DNA of 31,844 nucleotides from assembly GCA_003524305.1 (NCBI GenBank), contig DQHW01000026.1, positions 3,789 to 35,632 on the forward strand, written 5' to 3'. This DNA is from Anaerolineaceae bacterium (GTDB taxonomy: Bacteria > Chloroflexota > Anaerolineae > Anaerolineales > Anaerolineaceae). Below are positions 15,090 through 23,126 of the stretch, in pieces (the stretch's first letter is position 1; each line of letters begins with the position of its first letter). Made by a program: the position numbers and the translations under genes. The notes under the pieces are model-generated. The model was not told the origin of the DNA and did no database searches. It saw only the letters and a program-made list of their open reading frames with translations.

Positions 15090-16202
15090 ATGAACAAGAA
15101 AACGAATTTTACAATTATCGGCGCCGGCCACGGTGGAAAAGCCATGGCTGCACACCTTGCCCAAATGGGATTTGACACCACACTCTATAATCGCACCCCT
15201 GAACATATTGCTGCCATTAAAGAATTAGGCGGTCTGGATCTTTTCATTCAGGAAACAGGTCAAAAACATTTCTCAAAACTGACTTGTGTAACTTCAAGTA
15301 TTGAAGAAGCTCTCTCCAAAGCCGATATGATCATGGTGGTTGTGCCTTCATCAGCCCATGGCGATATTGCCAAGGTATGCGCACCTTATTTAAGTGATGG
15401 TCAAATAGTAGTGCTGCATCCAGGCCGCACATGCGGTGCGATTGAATTTGCCAAAGTGCTGCACGACGAAAATTGCACAGCGGATGTCACAATTTCAGAA
15501 GCGGAGACTTTCATTTATGCATCCCGCTCAGACGGCCCGGCTGAAGCAAGAATTTTCCGCATCAAGGATGCCGTACCCCTGGCAGCTCTGCCGGCTACGC
15601 GCACACGTCTGGTGTTGGATACCATCCATCAAGTTTATCCCCAATATATTGACGGTGGTAATGTACTGCAAACCGGATTAAATAACATGGGAGCAATTTT
15701 TCACCCTGCCCTGACCATCCTCAACACAGGCAGAATAGAATCCACGCATGGTGATTATCAGTTCTATATCGAGGGTGTCACACCATCCGTGGCGCGTGTG
15801 CTGGAGGCGTTGGATCGCGAACGCGTGACCGTAGCCTCTTCGTTGGGCATTCGCGCGCGAACTGCCATGGAGTGGCTCAAGCTTTCTTACGATGCCACCG
15901 GTGAAGACCTTGATGAAGCCATCCATAACCAACCCGGTTACTACGGCATCAAGGCTCCCCCCACGATGAATCACCGCTACATATTTGAGGATGTTCCGAT
16001 GAGCCTGGTTCCAATTGCTTCTTTGGGTCAGCGTTACGGTGTTTCAGTGCGGGCAATGGATTCCATCGTTCGGCTTTCATCAATTATCCATAAAACGGAT
16101 TATTGGCGTCGGGGTCGAACTATTGATAAATTGGGTATTGATAATTTAAGTGTTGGCGAATTGATCGCCTATGTAACGGATGGGATAAAGACAACTATTT
16201 AA
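15090..16202 (+). CDS. Opine (octopine/nopaline) dehydrogenase family protein
   Basis: A 370-residue NAD(P)-dependent oxidoreductase. The N-terminal Rossmann domain opens with FTIIGAGHGGKAMAAHLA and continues with VVVPSSAHGDIAK; the C-terminal Octopine_DH helical domain has NNMGAIFHPALTILNTGRIE, with the conserved Asn and His. The family reduces an imine formed from a keto acid and an amino acid, or the reverse. Starts four bases after the stop of the B12 enzyme with AGAGAGGA as ribosome site, so the two are certainly co-transcribed and probably act in one pathway. A shared amino- or oxo-acid substrate is inference. Confidence 0.9.
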   Translation: MNKKTNFTIIGAGHGGKAMAAHLAQMGFDTTLYNRTPEHIAAIKELGGLDLFIQETGQKHFSKLTCVTSSIEEALSKADMIMVVVPSSAHGDIAKVCAPYLSDGQIVVLHPGRTCGAIEFAKVLHDENCTADVTISEAETFIYASRSDGPAEARIFRIKDAVPLAALPATRTRLVLDTIHQVYPQYIDGGNVLQTGLNNMGAIFHPALTILNTGRIESTHGDYQFYIEGVTPSVARVLEALDRERVTVASSLGIRARTAMEWLKLSYDATGEDLDEAIHNQPGYYGIKAPPTMNHRYIFEDVPMSLVPIASLGQRYGVSVRAMDSIVRLSSIIHKTDYWRRGRTIDKLGIDNLSVGELIAYVTDGIKTTI

Positions 16203-16232
16203 CGGTTAACTTTAAGTCAGGAGTAAATCGAC

Positions 16233-16823
16233 ATGCTCACAACTTTATCAAGTATTCCCTTTGATTGGTACACCTGGGTCGGGCTTCCTGTCTTAATTTT
16301 TTTCTCAAGAATTTGCGATGTCACCATTGGTACCATACGAATCATTTTTGTCTCAAGAGGATTAAAAAAATACGCGCCGCTGCTTGGATTTTTTGAGGTA
16401 TTGATCTGGGTGGTTGTCATCGGCCAACTAGTTCAACATTTACATAGTGCGACTGCCTATTTTTTCTACGCCGCCGGGTTTGCATGTGGTAATTTTATCG
16501 GAATGTGGATTGAAGATCGCCTGGCTTTTGGTACTTCAATGATTCGAATCATGGTCTCTGAAAATGGTAATAAACTGGCAGAAAAAATACATGAAGCAGG
16601 CTTTGGCGTGACCCGGGTGGATGCACACGGCGCAACCGGCCCCGTACTCATGATCTACACTGTGGTCAAACGCCATGACACGAACAAGGTTCTATCCATC
16701 ATTCACACTACGGCACCCAAAGCGTTTGTCACTATAGATGAATTACGTTCCTTTGAGAAAGGATTCTTTCCGCCTGGCATAGACTATTCTAAAAACCTGT
16801 TCTTTGGACGGAAATCGAAATGA
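16233..16823 (+). CDS. UPF0316 / DUF2179 membrane protein
   Basis: A 196-residue protein with three N-terminal membrane segments (about 12-30, 45-65, 68-90) including FFSRICDVTIGTIRIIFVSRG, the signature of the UPF0316 family, and a cytoplasmic DUF2179 domain (RIMVSENGNKLAEKIHEAGFGVTRVDAHG, VLSIIHTTAPKAFVTIDELRS). Function of the family is unknown. It starts 30 bases after the opine-dehydrogenase stop with CAGGAG upstream and may be the third gene of that operon; UPF0316 genes are widespread, so a functional link is weak. Confidence 0.9.
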   Translation: MLTTLSSIPFDWYTWVGLPVLIFFSRICDVTIGTIRIIFVSRGLKKYAPLLGFFEVLIWVVVIGQLVQHLHSATAYFFYAAGFACGNFIGMWIEDRLAFGTSMIRIMVSENGNKLAEKIHEAGFGVTRVDAHGATGPVLMIYTVVKRHDTNKVLSIIHTTAPKAFVTIDELRSFEKGFFPPGIDYSKNLFFGRKSK

Positions 16824-16869
16824 CAGGGCTGCATGAGATGCCATTTAGAATTGCCAATTTTTTCTCTGC

Positions 16870-16953
16870 TTTATCAGCCGGTATACAACCGTGGACGACC
16901 TCGTCTGGTTAGAGGTTCAAGATGAAGAAGGTAGAAATGGATGGATACCTTAA
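16870..16953 (+). pseudogene. Possible relic of an SH3-like domain
   Basis: One frame reads VDDLVWLEVQDEEGRNGWIP followed by a stop. The pattern W-x-x-V..dG..GW is that of the end of bacterial SH3 domains. No start or upstream domain is present. The rest of 16824-17090 shows nothing else. Confidence 0.25.
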
Positions 16954-17090
16954 AACATTATCCAGGGTTGAGAGTCTACCAAAAGACAAACCCATAACCT
17001 AAATTGATCCAATCACAAACAAATTGTTTATGTTGTAAAACCCAACCAATTAACTCAACAAAATATGTGCAGCGATTGCAACTTTTTTAT

Positions 17091-18386
17091 TTATTTACTA
17101 AGATAACCGAATAATAAAATGTAGCAAATACTGGCAACAACGGTGGTTCCGATCATAACCGGCAGACCGCGTTTATTCCACACCTTTGGAGTGATTGGAT
17201 TTCTTGTTTTATCAGACAAAGAGGCCACAACCATATTCGCAGTGGAACCGATGACCGTTCCATTGCCGCCAAACCCGGCGCCAAATACCAACGCCCACCA
17301 CAAGGGTCCAATGGGGATGCCGGCTGCGCCCAAACCCTGAATAACAGGGATCAACGCAATGGTTACAGGTACGTTATCAACGACCATGGAGAGCAAAGCC
17401 ACCACCCACAGAATAATCAGACCTAACAACACAGGTTGAATATCCTTTATGTGGACGGCCAAACTGGTAAAACCATCAAACACTCCAGCAAATTGCATTC
17501 CGCCGATCATAACAAACAAAGCGCCAAAGAAAATCAATACGTCCCATTGAACGCGTTTCAAGGTTTCTTGAATTGGTGGTCTGATCCACACCAATGCCAC
17601 TGAAGCTCCGCCTAGAGCCACTAAAGATGGTTGGATTTTAAATAATTCTTCCAGCAGAAACAAAGTAATCATCGCACCTATGACTATAATAATTTTTTTT
17701 GCTGATTTTGGATCTTTAAGTACATCTTTTGAATTAAGCTCCATCAAGGCATCAAGATCGGTTGGCTTTTGCGCCAGTTCTTTGCGGAATAAAACGAGCA
17801 AGATTACGAGTGCTGTCATCCAAACAATTACTACGATCGGCAGACTGTGGGTCAAGAAATCTAAAAAGGTTAAACCTGCCGCGGACCCGATCAAAATATT
17901 AGGGGGATCGCCAACCAGAGTCGCCACCCCGCCTGTATCAGAAAGCAGCGCTTCAGCCATCAAATAGGGTTGGGCACTGATTCCAAGGATTTCACATAAC
18001 AAGATGGTCACTGGTGCAATTAATACAACCGTGGTGACGTTATCAAGGAACATCGAGACAACGGTAGTAATAGCGCCCAAAAAAAGCAGTAATCTGATTG
18101 GTTTTCCCTTGGAGAGTTTTCCGACTGCGACAGCCAAAAATTGGAAAAAGCCTGTCGGTTCCAATATCGAAACCAGGATCATCATACCAAGCAATAAGCC
18201 CAAGGTATTAAAATCAATGGAGCTAATGACCTGCTCTTCACTGTAAAAGTGAAAGATCATTCCAAACACGACCATCAAAACCGCGCCGATCATTGAGGTA
18301 ATCGTACGGTTCAATTTTTCAGAGAATATCAAAGCCAGACAAATTACAAACAGCAAAGAAGAAATGATGATTGGCCACATGCTCAT
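17091..18386 (-). CDS. ArsB/NhaD-type anion or Na+/H+ permease
   Basis: A 431-residue membrane protein with about 11-12 hydrophobic segments of the ArsB/NhaD (CitMHS, ion transporter) superfamily. Seen: LLLGMMILVSILEPTGFF, the conserved FLDNVTTVVLIAP and LLSDTGGVATLVGDPPNILIG in the first half and the inverted-repeat counterpart MVVDNVPVTIALIPV and GGNGTVIGSTANMVVA in the second. No arsenic genes are near, so an arsenite role is not supported; NhaD-like or P-protein-like transport is equally possible. It lies 18 bases after the CBS gene and is co-transcribed with it. The ribosome site is weak (GGA), suggesting coupling to the CBS gene. Confidence 0.9.
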   Translation of the reverse strand: MSMWPIIISSLLFVICLALIFSEKLNRTITSMIGAVLMVVFGMIFHFYSEEQVISSIDFNTLGLLLGMMILVSILEPTGFFQFLAVAVGKLSKGKPIRLLLFLGAITTVVSMFLDNVTTVVLIAPVTILLCEILGISAQPYLMAEALLSDTGGVATLVGDPPNILIGSAAGLTFLDFLTHSLPIVVIVWMTALVILLVLFRKELAQKPTDLDALMELNSKDVLKDPKSAKKIIIVIGAMITLFLLEELFKIQPSLVALGGASVALVWIRPPIQETLKRVQWDVLIFFGALFVMIGGMQFAGVFDGFTSLAVHIKDIQPVLLGLIILWVVALLSMVVDNVPVTIALIPVIQGLGAAGIPIGPLWWALVFGAGFGGNGTVIGSTANMVVASLSDKTRNPITPKVWNKRGLPVMIGTTVVASICYILLFGYLSK

Positions 18387-18404
18387 AATCCATTCACGAA
18401 GGTT

Positions 18405-18860
18405 TTAATCAGATTTCCAATTGGATAATAACGCCACGCCAATATCCACATAAGACGCAATACCGACAAGGTGATGATTGAGATCCACTACAGGCATATC
18501 GCTCATGCTATGTTCTTGCATCAGGGCGATCACTCGAACCAAACCAGCGGACTCTTCAACAGCAACCGGCTGACCCATAATGGATTTTATCGGCGTGTTC
18601 AAGACTTCATGATCAGGAATATCGTCTTCAACGGCGCCAAAATCATGAACAAAGTCAACATTCTCAACCAGATGGATAAAATCAGGCATGGCAAGCGTAA
18701 TCAGATCACGGATACGAACCAGACCGATCAACTCTGATTTTTCATTGACAATTGGTAAACACCCAATATGATGATGAACCAGCAAATTTGCCGCTTCCAG
18801 AATTGGCAGATCAGGTTTTGAAGAAATCACCTTGTGCTTCATACAGTCACTTATTTTCAT
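18405..18860 (-). CDS. CBS-domain pair protein
   Basis: A 151-residue protein made of two CBS motifs: residues 1-60 (ISDCMKHKVISSKPDLPILEAANLLVHHHIGCLPIVN, LIGLVRIRDLI) and about 90-148 (IKSIMGQPVAVEESAGLVRVIALMQEHSMSDMPVVD, LVGIASYVDIG), with an acidic linker of about 25 residues. CBS pairs bind adenine nucleotides and tune transporters and enzymes. A strong GGAGG precedes the ATG. First gene of the operon with the ArsB/NhaD permease, so control of that permease is a reasonable inference; the ligand is unknown. Confidence 0.92.
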   Translation of the reverse strand: MKISDCMKHKVISSKPDLPILEAANLLVHHHIGCLPIVNEKSELIGLVRIRDLITLAMPDFIHLVENVDFVHDFGAVEDDIPDHEVLNTPIKSIMGQPVAVEESAGLVRVIALMQEHSMSDMPVVDLNHHLVGIASYVDIGVALLSNWKSD

Positions 18861-19062
18861 AAAACCTCCATATCGCCATATTTCTCAAGTGACAACGCTT
18901 TATTATTACATATTTCATCATCCAGTCTGGGTAAAAATTAATCTTGACCACGTAAAATCCGGCTAAAATCAACTTTGGTAAAATTGTTTCAATAGAATTA
19001 TATGTTAATATCTGCTCAGATAAAATACAGGCGCACTTAACCTACTACGAAAAAGAGTCAAG

Positions 19063-20301
19063 ATGTCAAACTTCTTACAACTGATCACATTGATTGTCAT
19101 CATCCTGTTTACAGCAAAACTGGCAGGTTATTTAAGTACACGCATCGGTCAGCCTTCCGTTTTTGGTGAACTATTGGTGGGTGTTTTACTCGGTCCGTCT
19201 CTGTTAAATCTTACCGGCATGACATTTATCAGTAATACGCACATCTCTGAAACCATCACTGAATTGGGTGAAATTGGTGTAATGCTGCTCATGTTTTTAG
19301 CCGGTCTAGAATTGCATTTGAAAGATATGGCGAAAAACACCAAAGTCGCTTCATTGGCGGGCGTTTTAGGCGTGATTGTTCCTGTTGGCATGGGTTTGTT
19401 ATTTGGTGAACTACTGGGGATGGATTTCAACCATTCCATGTTCCTGGGGTTAACGCTCGGCGCAACTTCTGTTTCAATTTCAGCTCAAGTGTTGATAGAG
19501 TTGAAACTCATTCGAAGTCGGGTGGGTCTTGGTTTGCTGGGGGCGGCAATTTTTGATGATGTGCTGGTCATTTTGTTACTCTCATCATTTGTGGCACTGT
19601 TATCCACAAGTGGAGGTGCCGCCAGTATTCTGCTTGTGTTTGGCAAAATGCTGCTATTTTTTGGATTATCAGTTGCCTTTGGCTTATGGGTTTTACCAAG
19701 GATTACAAAATTTGTGCACAAACTGCCTATCAGCCAGGGTGTCACAACGCTGGCGATAGTGGTACTGTTGTTTTACGGCATCGCCGCAGAATTGGTGGGG
19801 GGCATGGCCGCGATTACGGGTGCTTTCCTGGCAGGATTGATGTTCGGCAGAACGCCGGAGAAATCGTTGATTGAAGGTAATCTTCATTCCATTTCATACG
19901 CTTTATTTGTGCCTATTTTCTTCATCAGCATTGGGTTAAGTGTCGATCTTCGTTCAATTGATTTGGCTTCAATCTGGATCATATCAGCAATTTCAGTCAT
20001 CGCTGTGGTTGGCAAGATAGTAGGTTCAGGCGCAGGCGCGTTGATGGCTAAATTTAGATTCAAAGAAGCGCTTCAGCTCGGCATCGGCATGATCTCGCGC
20101 GGAGAGGTCGGATTGATCATTGCCAAGATTGGCCTGGATGAAGGTTATCTTTCGAATGAATTGTTTTCTTCGATCATCGCGATGATCTTAATCACCACCG
20201 TGATCACCCCTCCATTATTGAGATGGTCATTTTCTGAGAAAAAGAAGAAGGCTGCAGACCCGGTTCCATCAGATTCAAACTCGAAAGAGGAGAGTGCCTA
20301 A
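19063..20301 (+). CDS. CPA2 cation/proton antiporter (NapA/KefB-like)
   Basis: A 412-residue membrane protein with about 12-13 segments of the Na+/H+ exchanger family PF00999. Visible: LSTRIGQPSVFGELLVGVLLGPSLL, the GEIGVMLLMFLAGLELH of CPA2, GLGLLGAAIFDDVLVILLL with the ion-binding Asp pair of electrogenic CPA2 members, and LQLGIGMISRGEVGLIIAKIG. It ends in a short basic and acidic tail without RCK/TrkA-N domains, so it lacks the usual KefB regulator. The stop codon overlaps the start of the next gene. The gene is divergent from the CBS/permease operon across 202 bases, where no other gene is seen. Confidence 0.94.
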   Translation: MSNFLQLITLIVIILFTAKLAGYLSTRIGQPSVFGELLVGVLLGPSLLNLTGMTFISNTHISETITELGEIGVMLLMFLAGLELHLKDMAKNTKVASLAGVLGVIVPVGMGLLFGELLGMDFNHSMFLGLTLGATSVSISAQVLIELKLIRSRVGLGLLGAAIFDDVLVILLLSSFVALLSTSGGAASILLVFGKMLLFFGLSVAFGLWVLPRITKFVHKLPISQGVTTLAIVVLLFYGIAAELVGGMAAITGAFLAGLMFGRTPEKSLIEGNLHSISYALFVPIFFISIGLSVDLRSIDLASIWIISAISVIAVVGKIVGSGAGALMAKFRFKEALQLGIGMISRGEVGLIIAKIGLDEGYLSNELFSSIIAMILITTVITPPLLRWSFSEKKKKAADPVPSDSNSKEESA

Positions 20302-20675
20302 TGTATATGGTTATGTTTGTTTTGCATGATCCCTGCTTTTTAAGGGAAGTATTGGAAGCCTGGGACGCCGCCGGTGTTTCTGGAATCACCATTTTCCCGA
20401 GCACCGGGCTGCGCCGCCTGCAAACCCTGGATGTGCTGCGCGAAGACATCCCCTTAATCCCCAGCCTCGAAGATCTGATCCAGCAGGAAGAGCGCTTGAA
20501 CCGCACCTTGTTCACGATTGTGGAGGGTGACGAGATGGTGGATAAGGTGGTTGAAGCCACCCAATCCGTTATCGGTGACTTGAACAATCCCAATACCGGC
20601 ATCCTCACCGTGCTGCCTGTGGTCAAGACGTATGGTCTGAATCGCAAAGATGAGGTCGACGAAGATAAGGGATAA
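20301..20675 (+). CDS. PII-like (GlnB-fold) protein coupled to the antiporter
   Basis: A 124-residue protein with the beta-alpha-beta repeat of the PII superfamily: YMVMFVLHDPCFLREVLEAWDAAGVSGITIFPSTG, a variable loop region (RRLQTLDVLREDIPLIPSLEDL) in place of the T-loop, then RTLFTIVEGDEMVDKVVEATQSVIGDL and a final strand ILTVLPVVKTYGL. The uridylylated Tyr and TGXXGDGKIFV motifs of true GlnB/GlnK are absent. The ATG overlaps the antiporter stop (TAATG), so production is translationally coupled. PII-like proteins such as SbtB bind transporters; a nucleotide-dependent effect on the antiporter is inferred. Confidence 0.82.
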   Translation: MYMVMFVLHDPCFLREVLEAWDAAGVSGITIFPSTGLRRLQTLDVLREDIPLIPSLEDLIQQEERLNRTLFTIVEGDEMVDKVVEATQSVIGDLNNPNTGILTVLPVVKTYGLNRKDEVDEDKG

Positions 20676-20692
20676 AGAAAAAACGATTATTC

Positions 20693-20730
20693 ACCAAATG
20701 CTTGACCGATCACCGGTCATTTGGTAAAAT
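20693..20730 (+). promoter_or_regulatory. tRNA-Glu promoter with overlapping inverted repeat
   Basis: TTGACC (20702-20707), 17-base spacer, TAAAAT (20725-20730): near-consensus housekeeping promoter ending 13 bases before the tRNA. ACCAAATG (20693-20700) and CATTTGGT (20718-20725), with inner GACCG/CGGTC, form an inverted repeat that spans the -35 box and touches the -10 box. Confidence 0.85.
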
Positions 20731-20743
20731 CTCTCTCGTTGTT

Positions 20744-20816
20744 GCCTCCATCGTCTAGGGGACCAGGACGCGACCCTTTCAAGGTCAAAACCGGAGTTCG
20801 AATCTCCGTGGAGGCA
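20744..20816 (+). tRNA. tRNA-Glu (anticodon TTC)
   Basis: Acceptor GCCTCCA pairs with TGGAGGC, discriminator A. Anticodon stem GACC/GGTC holds loop CTTTCAA with TTC. The T arm is CGGAG-TTCGAAT-CTCCG. D loop TCTAGGGGACCAGGA resembles other bacterial tRNA-Glu. CCA is not encoded. Confidence 0.96.
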
Positions 20817-20824
20817 CTAAACAG

Positions 20825-20847
20825 AAAACTCTCGCAAGGGAGTTTTT
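20825..20847 (+). terminator. tRNA-Glu terminator
   Basis: AAAACTCTC pairs with GGGAGTTTT (one G-T) around a GCAA tetraloop, followed by T. It starts 9 bases after the tRNA. Confidence 0.85.
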
Positions 20848-20863
20848 GATTTAACCGGACTTC

Positions 20864-20919
20864 TCCCCTCTTCGGGGATCGCCCACCCTACGGGTGGCAG
20901 GCGCTTGGGCTTCGAGAGG
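20864..20919. repeat. GC-rich palindromic element
   Basis: Two consecutive hairpins, CCCC-TCTT-CGGGG and GCCCACCC-TAC-GGGTGGC, then GCGCTTGGGC and CGAGAG, in an AT-rich surrounding. REP-like. From here to 21257 (about 340 bases) only AT-rich sequence is seen, with no gene. Confidence 0.55.
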
Positions 20920-21257
20920 CACAGAAGAAACTGTTTTTCAAGCCTTCCATGTTTTTACCAAGTTTCTTCTTGCAATTTTTCAAGAATAATTACATAATTA
21001 GGAAACAATAAATTAAGTTTTTGAAAAATTAGGGGATAAGCAAGATAACTTTTCCTTTTTAATAATAATTGTGTTTTTTATGGGTGGAATAAATTGCTTT
21101 ATTTTTCAATAATCGTTATCAGTTTTGATTTAACGTAATTCAATATATTAGATTGATTAAAAGGGATTCAATCGGGATAAGTGTTTATGTCTTTGTTCCA
21201 AAGATAACTACTACTAAATTATTTATTGAATTCAAATAATAAAATAGGTGAGGAAAA

Positions 21258-21737
21258 ATGAAAACTATCTACAAAGCAATCGTACTTTCCATTCTTGTGA
21301 TCGTGTTGGCATCTTGCAGTTCTTTTGCACCAAAACTAACAGAAACACCCATTCCCACTGCAACGAACGCTCCAATTCCAACCAGTACACCCAAGCCAAC
21401 AATTATCGCTGTTACCCCAACCGAGACACCTTCTAAGCCTGTATTGCCAATGCCCTCAGGAAAGCCGTCAAGTGAATGGGAAGGTATTCCTATTATGCCA
21501 AATGCAATTGCAGGAGAGGGTGATAACCTCGGGTATTCATTTACGATAAACGCCTCACCAGATGAAATTCAAAAGTATTACGAGTTAGAATTAGGAAAAC
21601 TTGGATGGAGTATATTCGCAACTGGACAAGGTAAAACAGACACCGTTTTGCTGATATTTATGAAGGACGGGGGTACTTTATCCGTATCGATTTTTGCTCA
21701 ACCAGATCACATTATGTATGTTTTAATTGTAAAATAG
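21258..21737 (+). CDS. Small lipoprotein with Thr/Pro-rich linker
   Basis: A 159-residue secreted lipoprotein: signal peptide with lipobox VLASC and lipidated Cys20, then a linker of about 40 residues rich in Thr and Pro (TETPIPTATNAPIPTSTPKP), and a compact domain of about 90 residues (GIPIMPNAIAGEGDNLGYSFTINASPDEIQKYYELELGKLGWSIF) of the kind seen in Chloroflexota surface proteins, where a short vector 'PDEIQKYYEKEL..LGW' module recurs. GGTGAGGA lies before the ATG. Function unknown. It sits alone in the AT-rich stretch downstream of tRNA-Glu. Confidence 0.85.
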   Translation: MKTIYKAIVLSILVIVLASCSSFAPKLTETPIPTATNAPIPTSTPKPTIIAVTPTETPSKPVLPMPSGKPSSEWEGIPIMPNAIAGEGDNLGYSFTINASPDEIQKYYELELGKLGWSIFATGQGKTDTVLLIFMKDGGTLSVSIFAQPDHIMYVLIVK

Positions 21738-21972
21738 TTGGCTATAGGGTTGGTGTAGTCTATCATATATAAAGTTATGGTAATTTCGCACTCTCCTAAC
21801 TTAATATGACCTATACCAGGGCAATAGTTTGCATCTATTTCAAGGTTATCGCTAAGCATGGTTTCAGTTACTTTCAACTCACAAGTAGATACCATAACAA
21901 CACACGCATAATTTTCGTAAAAATGTAGCCGCCACATGTGGGTTTTATTAAGTGGAAAGGAGTACGGGTTAG

Positions 21973-22656
21973 ATGATGAAAAAACGAATTGCTATTACGG
22001 CACTTTTGCTAACCCTGTTACTGTCTAATGCATCAAGAACATTTGTATCCGCCGATGAGATTCCTATACCGTACGACTATTCAAAAGATGTTGGGGAAAA
22101 CTACATTTTCGTAATGCTTTCTACTGTTCCCACATCTACTTATGACATGGACTCTCAATTTGATGAATCCATTCGAAGTAAATTTAATCAATCGGGACTA
22201 TATCACAAAGACAATTCACACTTACCCATTTGGTCAGTGGATTGGTATTCATATGACTTCCAAATTGAAATTTCTTCAGATGGCAAACATCTTATAGAGT
22301 GGGGATTATTGTCCTATATGTATAGTGATTTCGACTCAATTGCCTTTACACTATTTGAGAACGGAAAAGAAATAAGAAAATATGCAATAAATGAATTTGT
22401 TACTTTCCCATTTCTAATCTCATAGGCATACGAGTGGAAAGAAAATTCGATTGTTGACGAGGAATAAAATTCATTATGGAGTAAAACGTCTGCTGGAGAA
22501 GAATACAGTATTGATCTGTCCAATGGAGAAATAGTGAAGGGAATTAAACCGAAAACAAAAATCATTCTTTTTGCATTTGCAGTATTTTTCTTGATATTAG
22601 TTATTGCGTCTATATCAAAAAGAGTCTTTAGGATTGCAAAAATTCCAAAACAATAA
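21973..22656 (+). pseudogene. Decayed membrane-anchored exported protein, two in-frame stops
   Basis: One frame runs 227 codons from ATG 21973 to TAA 22654 but is broken by TAG at 22423 and TAA at 22465. The first part (150 residues) has a signal peptide (MMKKRIAITALLLTLLLSNA, cleavage near VSADE) and a soluble region with DWYSYDFQIEISSDGKHLIEW. After the stops the same frame continues WSKTSAGEEYSIDLSNGEIVKG and a membrane helix ILFAFAVFFLILVIASI with basic end. The intact ancestor was thus probably a type I membrane protein. AAAGGAG precedes the start. Family unknown. No frameshift is needed to join the parts, so nonsense mutations are the simplest explanation; sequencing error at two sites is less likely. 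Confidence 0.75.
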
Positions 22657-22905
22657 GAATTTATTCTGCACCCACCAACTAAAGACGCACTCCTAGTTTG
22701 GTGTGCTTTATGTGTGCGATGTCTACATTATTCTGGTAATGTGTTTTTCAATTCCTATATTGACAAATTAGAACATTAGTACTATTATGTATTTAATTCA
22801 TTGAGGTTTCATTTCAAGAACTTTAACAATTTCATGGGGTTTTACCAGGGCGGTAAATGGTAAAACATTTAATTCAATTCAGGTAAAAATGCCGTTTTAT
22901 AGTGC

Positions 22906-22940
22906 GAATTGAATTGTTTTGAATTGTTTCGAATTGTTTT
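22906..22940. repeat. 10-bp tandem repeat (GAATTGTTTT)x3
   Basis: Three consecutive 10-base units GAATTGTTTT, GAATTGTTTC, GAATTGTTTT preceded by a partial unit. In the 470-base gap 22657-23126, which otherwise holds only the two repeats listed next. Confidence 0.8.
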
Positions 22941-22975
22941 AGATATTTATTTTAATTAATTTATTAATAAACAAT

Positions 22976-23008
22976 AACCCTGACAAGGTTTGAAACCTTG
23001 TCAGGGTT
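22976..23008. repeat. 33-bp palindrome with 15-bp arms
   Basis: AACCCTGACAAGGTT and its exact complement AACCTTGTCAGGGTT around a TGA loop. A perfect hairpin, probably a mobile palindrome; no T run, so not a normal terminator. Confidence 0.92.
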
Positions 23009-23064
23009 GGACTCCACTTCCTTAAAATTGAATTTCCTTCGAGTCGTTTTAGTCGTCGCGAACT

Positions 23065-23100
23065 TAACCCCCCCGAGCAGTTCTTTCGCGAGAGGGGTTT
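23065..23100 (-). repeat. REP-like element, family B copy 3 (inverted)
   Basis: Read on the minus strand it has ACCCCTCTCGCGAAAGAACTG then GCTCGGGG, the same arms as at 2360-2405 and 5691-5742. It lies 27 bases from the end of the RsmI-family gene. Confidence 0.65.
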
Positions 23101-23126
23101 CTTTTTATAAAGAATACGAATAATTT

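Noticed and set aside
17091..18386. Arsenite efflux (ArsB).
   Set aside because: Superfamily match only; no arsR, arsA, arsC or arsM nearby, and NhaD-like members fit equally.
20744..23126. Genomic island integrated at tRNA-Glu.
   Set aside because: The AT-rich gene-poor stretch starts after the tRNA, but no integrase and no direct repeat of the tRNA 3' end are present in the window.
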